From positions 41,356 through 105,355 of the forward strand of contig JAIUNM010000012.1 of NCBI GenBank assembly GCA_020162035.1: a stretch of DNA of 64,000 nucleotides, written 5' to 3'. The notes beneath the pieces are model-generated. The model saw only the letters and a list, made by a program, of their open reading frames with translations, had not been told where the DNA came from and did no database searches. This document shows, one piece after another, positions 59,892 through 64,000 of the stretch (positions are counted from its first letter, which is position 1; every line of letters starts with the position of its first letter). A program made the position numbers and the translations under genes. This DNA is from Bacteroidota bacterium. Its GTDB lineage: Bacteria; Bacteroidota; Bacteroidia; B-17B0; Aurantibacillaceae.

Positions 59892-61619
59892 ATGCTTAAA
59901 TACATTTTTATCTTTTTTATTTGTACTACTTCATTTGCGCAACTTAAACAAGAGTTTTACGATAATAAACAAACACAATTAAAATCAGAAACAGATTACT
60001 ATAAAGGCATGCCTCATGGGCCACATACCGAGTTTTATAAAACAGGAACTGTAAGCCGAAAAGGGTTTTATAATTATGGTAAAGAAGATAGTACTTGGGT
60101 TTTTTATTTTGAAGATGGCACTGTTAAAGCTAAGGAACATTGGTTTAGAGGAAAAAAATGGGGAAGGAATTTGTATTACTTTAAGTCAGGTAAATTAGCA
60201 CAAATTACTAAATACAATAATGATTTAGCTGATAGTGTATGGACATCTTTTTACGAAAACGGAAAAATCAAAAGTGCAGAACCTTTTGTAAATGGTAAAA
60301 AAGAAGGCGAATGGGTTTATTACTTTGAAAATGGACAAATTGAAAGTAAAGGTAACTTCGAAAAAGATAAACGAATAGGAAAGGTAGAAACATTTTTTAG
60401 CAACGGAAAACTAAGCAGTATTCAAAATTTTTGTAACGGAAAACCTTGTGGTAATTGGGAAGAATATTATGAAAATCAAACCAAAAAATTTGATAAAGAA
60501 TATAAAGACAGTACTTTATACCTAATTAATTTGTGGGATAATAAAGGAAGACAAATAATTACTAACGGTAACGGAAGTTTAACAGCTAATTATGATAACG
60601 GAATTATTAGAGCTACTGGTTCTTATGTTAATGGACTTCAAAATGGTGTATGGCGTTTTTTTCATAAAAATGGCGAGTTAGATTATCAAGCAACATATGA
60701 AAATGGGTTATTAAATGGGTTTTACTCTTCATTTTATCCTAATCACAAACCAAAAAGCGAAGGCAATTTTTTAAACAATAAAAAAGATGCAGTTTGGACA
60801 TTTTACTACGAAGATGGTAAAAAAGAAATGCAAGGTAATTTTGTAGATAATATTAGAGATGGCAAATGGAATTATTATTACACAAATGGAAAATTAGAAA
60901 GTGAAGGTAATTTTTTAAAAGATAAAAAAACAGCAACTTGGTTCTTTTATTACAAAACTGGCGAAAAATGGCGACAAGGCGATTATGAAGCAGATGTAAA
61001 AACAGGAACTTGGACAACTTGGTGGGAAAACGGTAAAAAATTACAAGAAGGTAATTATATAAATGGAAAAGCTAATGGTATTTGGATAAGTTGGTGCGAA
61101 AATGGTACAAAAAAAGATGAAGGGACTTTTACAAACGATTTATTAACTGGAGTTTGGAAAGGGTGGTTTTGCAGCGGTAAACAAAATTACATAGGTAAAT
61201 ATAACTTAAAAGGAAATAAAAATGGCGAATGGAATTACTTTTACGAAAGTGGTTCGCAAAGAGAATTATGCAATTATGTTAATGGGATTAAACATGGTAA
61301 ATACATTAATTGGCACGAAAGAGGCAATTTTATTGATTCAAAAGGTAAATACCGTAAGGGGCATCAGCAAGGTGCTTGGACGTACTATTACGAAACTGGA
61401 GGCATAAACAGAGTTCAAAATTTTAAAAATGGAAAACTAAATGGCACAAGTTTAAGCTACTACACAAATGCAAAGTTGCAAAGCAGTTGTTCGTATAAAA
61501 TTGTAAAAGATAGAAGAAAAAACAAAGTTCAAAGTGTTCCTGATGGCGAATGGATTTTTTATGATAAAAACGGAAAAGAAATGAGCCGAATTGAATACAA
61601 AAACGGTGTGAGAAAATAG
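59892..61619 (+). CDS. Secreted YwqK/MORN-repeat protein
   Basis: 575 residues with a signal peptide (MLKYIFIFFICTTSFAQ). Nearly the whole protein (about 30-570) is a tandem array of roughly 22 units of 22-24 residues with the pattern G.W..YY.NGK.....Y..G. This is the MORN-like YwqK family. Databases call it an antitoxin component, but no toxin is encoded nearby and this signal-bearing protein is far longer than YwqK. A surface or periplasmic structural, or peptidoglycan- or lipid-contacting, role is more likely. The ATG at 59892 was preferred to TTG 59883 because a -7 element overlaps that TTG. Confidence 0.85.
   Translation: MLKYIFIFFICTTSFAQLKQEFYDNKQTQLKSETDYYKGMPHGPHTEFYKTGTVSRKGFYNYGKEDSTWVFYFEDGTVKAKEHWFRGKKWGRNLYYFKSGKLAQITKYNNDLADSVWTSFYENGKIKSAEPFVNGKKEGEWVYYFENGQIESKGNFEKDKRIGKVETFFSNGKLSSIQNFCNGKPCGNWEEYYENQTKKFDKEYKDSTLYLINLWDNKGRQIITNGNGSLTANYDNGIIRATGSYVNGLQNGVWRFFHKNGELDYQATYENGLLNGFYSSFYPNHKPKSEGNFLNNKKDAVWTFYYEDGKKEMQGNFVDNIRDGKWNYYYTNGKLESEGNFLKDKKTATWFFYYKTGEKWRQGDYEADVKTGTWTTWWENGKKLQEGNYINGKANGIWISWCENGTKKDEGTFTNDLLTGVWKGWFCSGKQNYIGKYNLKGNKNGEWNYFYESGSQRELCNYVNGIKHGKYINWHERGNFIDSKGKYRKGHQQGAWTYYYETGGINRVQNFKNGKLNGTSLSYYTNAKLQSSCSYKIVKDRRKNKVQSVPDGEWIFYDKNGKEMSRIEYKNGVRK
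59970..61610 (+). repeat. About 22 YwqK/MORN-type repeats
   Basis: Units of 22-24 residues with conserved G.W..Y(Y/F).NGK; visible as recurring aatggtaaa/aacggaaaa blocks in the DNA. The units are diverged, so the array is old and not a recent slippage product. Confidence 0.8.
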
Positions 61620-61654
61620 TTAAACCTAATTTTAAACGCTTTTAGATTATTTAG

Positions 61655-61662
61655 TATATTTG
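61655..61662 (+). promoter_or_regulatory. -7 element TATATTTG before the lipoprotein gene
   Basis: Perfect octamer 6 nt before the ATG at 61669; the TTG at 61660, which opens the longest frame, lies inside it. Confidence 0.6.
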
Positions 61663-61668
61663 TATCAA

Positions 61669-62481
61669 ATGAAATATTTTGCCTTTAGTTTATTAACGCT
61701 AATTTTTTTCGGTTGTAAAACAACAACAGATGAAGAACTTAAAAGTGATGAGGTAATAAATAAAAAAGTTATAGAAAGTAAAGTTAACGCAGAACATGTG
61801 TTTTTAACATTACCGGATAGAGTGGAAGTGTTTAAATTAATAGATGAGAATAAAATTACCTATAACGGTGATATTTTAAACAACCCAATGGATGTTAAAA
61901 AATACACCAACGAATTTTATAAAGGAATTAATTTAGGTATTTATGGTTCCGATTTAAATATTACAAATATTTTTGATCAAACTCAAGAAAGTTTGTTGTT
62001 TTTAGAAAGTGTAAATGTGCTTGCCACACAAGTTGGAGTAAGCGATGCATTTAACAAAAATATGTTTGAGCGTTTAGATAATAATAAAGGTATAAAAGAC
62101 TCAACTTTAGAAATTGTTACACAAGCGTTTAAACAAAGTGATGAAATTTTAAGACGTAATGATAGAGCTTCAACTTCTGCTTTAATTTTGTGTGGAGCAT
62201 GGATTGAAGGGCTTTATGTTGCTTGCGTTATAGCTAACGAAATTAAAACAGAAAATTTAGTAAAAGCAGTTACTAAACAACAAGAATCGCTACAAAATTT
62301 AATAGTTATGCTTGAAGCATGTGAATTAGATGAAGCTTCGCAATTTTTAGTTGTTGATTTAAAGAAACTAAAAGCGTTATTTCAAGCGCAAAAAGAAACA
62401 GGATTAAACGATATTGCTACAATTTCAGGAATCACAAACCAAATTACTGAAATAAGAACAAAACTTATTTCAGCTAAATAA
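61669..62481 (+). CDS. Conserved hypothetical lipoprotein
   Basis: 270 residues. The N-terminus MKYFAFSLLTLIFFGC is a lipoprotein signal with Cys16 as anchor. The mature part is mostly helical (NKKVIESKVNAEHVF, FERLDNNKGIKDSTLEIVTQAFKQSDEILRRNDRASTSALILCGAWIEGLYVACVI), a pattern I know from uncharacterised Bacteroidota lipoproteins but cannot name. No enzymatic motif is visible. A -7 element 6 nt before the ATG supports this start and independent transcription. Confidence 0.8.
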   Translation: MKYFAFSLLTLIFFGCKTTTDEELKSDEVINKKVIESKVNAEHVFLTLPDRVEVFKLIDENKITYNGDILNNPMDVKKYTNEFYKGINLGIYGSDLNITNIFDQTQESLLFLESVNVLATQVGVSDAFNKNMFERLDNNKGIKDSTLEIVTQAFKQSDEILRRNDRASTSALILCGAWIEGLYVACVIANEIKTENLVKAVTKQQESLQNLIVMLEACELDEASQFLVVDLKKLKALFQAQKETGLNDIATISGITNQITEIRTKLISAK

Positions 62482-62512
62482 TATCTTAATAAAACTTAAT
62501 CTACACGATAAT

Positions 62513-62965
62513 TTATTTTTGAGTTTCATTTACACGTTTCCACACGTCTGTTCTACCAATTAATTGAATGCCAATATAACCTCTTACTTTTAAATTATTT
62601 TGATCTTCTAAATTAATTACACAATTATAAGTGCTACCGTTTTCTGGATCATAAATTGTTCCACCAGAATATTTACCTTTCTCTTTATAAGTAAACCCTA
62701 ATAAATTATTTAAACCAATTAATGGTAAAGTTTTTTTAGTTTTATCAGGATTATTTTTATCAACTTTTCGTTCTCCTTTATCATTTAATGAGTCTCGTAA
62801 CCAAACAATTTTTCCGCCAAATTTATCACCATATTTTGTTATTTTAATTCTAGCCTTACCGCTTCCAACTTGCCATAAGCCTAAAATTTTATCTGCATCG
62901 TTTGTTGTTTGAGCATTTGCTAAACTGCCTAAACAAATAAATAATATTAACCAATAATTTTTCAT
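62513..62965 (-). CDS. Secreted DUF2147 family protein
   Basis: 150 residues from the ATG at 62965, giving the signal peptide MKNYWLILFICLGSLANAQ; the frame open to 62989 contains the -7 element. Features of DUF2147 are ILGLWQVGSGKARIKITKYGDKFGGKIVWL, DPENGSTYNC and LKVRGYIGIQLIGRTDVWKRV, forming a small lipocalin-like beta barrel in the periplasm. The ligand and role are unknown. Confidence 0.87.
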   Translation of the reverse strand: MKNYWLILFICLGSLANAQTTNDADKILGLWQVGSGKARIKITKYGDKFGGKIVWLRDSLNDKGERKVDKNNPDKTKKTLPLIGLNNLLGFTYKEKGKYSGGTIYDPENGSTYNCVINLEDQNNLKVRGYIGIQLIGRTDVWKRVNETQK

Positions 62966-62972
62966 GTTATAA

Positions 62973-62980
62973 CAAATATA
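62973..62980 (-). promoter_or_regulatory. -7 element TATATTTG of the DUF2147 gene
   Basis: Perfect minus-strand octamer 7 nt before the ATG at 62965. It lies just beyond the terminator of the upstream PKD gene, so the gene is a separate unit. Confidence 0.6.
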
Positions 62981-63001
62981 ACAATTCATTTATATAAAAT
63001 G

Positions 63002-63033
63002 AAAAAGGCTATCTTAAAATAGATAGCCTTTTT
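63002..63033. terminator. Intrinsic terminator after the PKD/gliding protein gene
   Basis: AAAAAGGCTATCT (63002-63014) and AGATAGCCTTTTT (63021-63033) are perfect 13-base complements with a 6-base loop. It follows the stop at 63051 on the minus strand and has T-runs on both strands. Confidence 0.88.
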
Positions 63034-63050
63034 TTGTGTTTAAAAAAGAT

Positions 63051-64000
63051 TTATTTTAATAATGTTACGTGCCCAACATAGGTTTTCTTCTTCCCTGCTA
63101 AATCTGTAATTAAAATTTTATATACATAAACACCATCTTGTGCTTGATTATCTCCTCCTTTAGCTTTTCCATCCCAACCCTCTCTAAAGTTTGATGTAGA
63201 ATGAATTAATTCACCCCATCTGTCAAAAATTTCCATTTTAAATTTCTCTTCATCTATCCCAACACCAAACACTAAAAATTTATCGTTTCTGCCATTTTGA
63301 TCTGGAGTAAATGTGTTAGGGATATAAACAGCCATATCTGGTGTAATTTCTACAGTGTGCATAGCAGTATCTCTACAGCCTTTTGAATTTATTGCAACTA
63401 GATATACATTAAACGTGCCAACTAAATTATATAAATGAGAAGGGTGTATTGCGTTTGATGTATTGTTATTAGAGCTATAATCACCAAAATCCCAAAAGTA
63501 AGAACTTGCCCCAATAGATTGATTAGTAAATGTAATAGTTGGTTCTAATAAAGGCGCACTTGTTGGATTTGCATAAAATTCAGCAATAGGATTAGGCCAT
63601 ACTTCAGCTGCAAATTGGTCGTTTAAAGTATTAAAACATCCAGTTTGTTGATTAGTAACTATAACATTGTACGAGTAACTTCCTGGGCTAAATGTTTGCA
63701 TCATAGGGTTTCCATTTGGATTTGATATTTCACTTCCATTTGAAAGCGACCAAAAATAACTTACATTACTTTGATCTGATAAACCAGTATATTGAACTGT
63801 TAAAGGTGCACAAGCTTTATTTAAAGTACTTGTTACACTTAATGTAGGAATTGGATTCACCACTACAGTAAATACAGCAGTAGCAGAAGGCGTGCTAATA
63901 GAGCAGCCGTCGGATATGGTAACGCTGTAGATGTTAGGGCTGTTTAAGAAATTAGCAGTAACGGTATTAATTTGTTGAGCCGGTAAACCGCCGCTCCAAT
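63051..64000 (-). CDS. PKD-repeat protein with gliding-motility C-terminal domain, 5' part outside the window
   Basis: The frame is open from the stop at 63051 to the window edge; the start at 63863 suggested by a GTG is not real because the upstream codons continue the same domain style (WSGGLPAQQINTV, YSVTISDGCSISTPSATAVFT). At least one PKD module is seen (APLTVQYTGLSD...YFWSLSNG), then a second (NPTITF-like, SSYFWDFGDYS). The tail is VYIPNTFTPDQNGRNDKFLVFG, IFDRWGELIH, REGWDGKAKGG and GHVTLLK. It is a second T9SS/gliding-type surface protein, related in layout to the 1292-residue one at 30262. GC rises toward the edge. Confidence 0.88.
   Translation of the reverse strand, partial: WSGGLPAQQINTVTANFLNSPNIYSVTISDGCSISTPSATAVFTVVVNPIPTLSVTSTLNKACAPLTVQYTGLSDQSNVSYFWSLSNGSEISNPNGNPMMQTFSPGSYSYNVIVTNQQTGCFNTLNDQFAAEVWPNPIAEFYANPTSAPLLEPTITFTNQSIGASSYFWDFGDYSSNNNTSNAIHPSHLYNLVGTFNVYLVAINSKGCRDTAMHTVEITPDMAVYIPNTFTPDQNGRNDKFLVFGVGIDEEKFKMEIFDRWGELIHSTSNFREGWDGKAKGGDNQAQDGVYVYKILITDLAGKKKTYVGHVTLLK

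Noticed and set aside
59892..61619. Toxin-antitoxin system suggested by the YwqK family name
   Set aside because: No toxin gene is adjacent, the protein is secreted and much longer, and the name comes only from repeat similarity.
63863..63865. GTG as the start of the right-edge PKD protein
   Set aside because: The frame remains open to the window end with the same domain composition, so the gene is simply truncated by the window.

Overview
The window is a chromosomal segment of an AT-rich member of the Bacteroidota. Four things point there: promoter -7 elements of the form TAnnTTTG; proteins ending in type IX secretion (T9SS) or gliding-motility sorting domains; families typical of the phylum (DUF2723/GT117, DUF721, DUF4468, SBBP propellers, a fused E1 alpha/beta dehydrogenase, an FtsK-LolA pair); and many TTG starts with no Shine-Dalgarno signal. 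I cannot name a genus. There are no insertion sequences, phage genes, CRISPR arrays or rRNA genes. One tRNA gene (Gln, anticodon TTG) is present.

Layout. 1-2.3 kb: the end of a GT4 glycosyltransferase, then a GT9 heptosyltransferase-like gene and an EamA transporter on the minus strand. 2.3-3.4 kb: a cysteine desulfurase. 3.4-11.1 kb: a minus-strand operon, SAM riboswitch - metH - histidine kinase - BtuF/BtuC/BtuD-like importer. It joins cobalamin-dependent methionine synthase to a probable B12 importer under one SAM-sensing leader. 11.2-15.2 kb: a plus-strand operon of HTH-Fic protein, secreted NTF2-like protein, nucleoside phosphorylase-like protein, spore-photoproduct-lyase-like radical SAM protein and SDR. 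15.2-30.2 kb: M16 peptidase, uvrC, secreted GH18-CUB protein, M28 peptidase with DUF721 and purE, an alpha/beta hydrolase, a HAD phosphatase, a membrane PP2C phosphatase, and small secreted or lipidated proteins.

30.2-39.1 kb holds two very large secreted repeat proteins (PKD array; SBBP propeller with Ig-like domains) around an arylsulfotransferase-like protein. 39.2-49.3 kb has a GT4 enzyme, an ACMSD-type decarboxylase, tRNA-Gln, a DUF2723 membrane protein, and a minus-strand cluster of GT2, methyltransferase, DUF6311-like membrane protein and pseudouridine synthase. 49.3-64 kb has a CocE/NonD hydrolase, ftsK, a LolA-like protein, a rhomboid protease, a DUF4468 protein, the fused E1 dehydrogenase, holB, a long YwqK/MORN repeat protein, a lipoprotein, a DUF2147 protein, and the 3' part of another PKD/gliding protein that runs off the window.

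The most interesting points are: (i) the SAM-riboswitch metH/B12-import operon with an embedded orphan histidine kinase; (ii) two genes in that operon whose reading frames have no ATG, GTG or TTG where the protein must begin; (iii) the Fic/radical-SAM operon with a palindrome over its promoter and an SPL-like enzyme that seems to lack the catalytic cysteine; and (iv) many genes whose -7 element lies only 5-11 nt before the start codon, implying leaderless or nearly leaderless mRNAs. Several start codons were moved from the longest open frame because of these promoter positions, signal peptides or overlapping stop/start codons.
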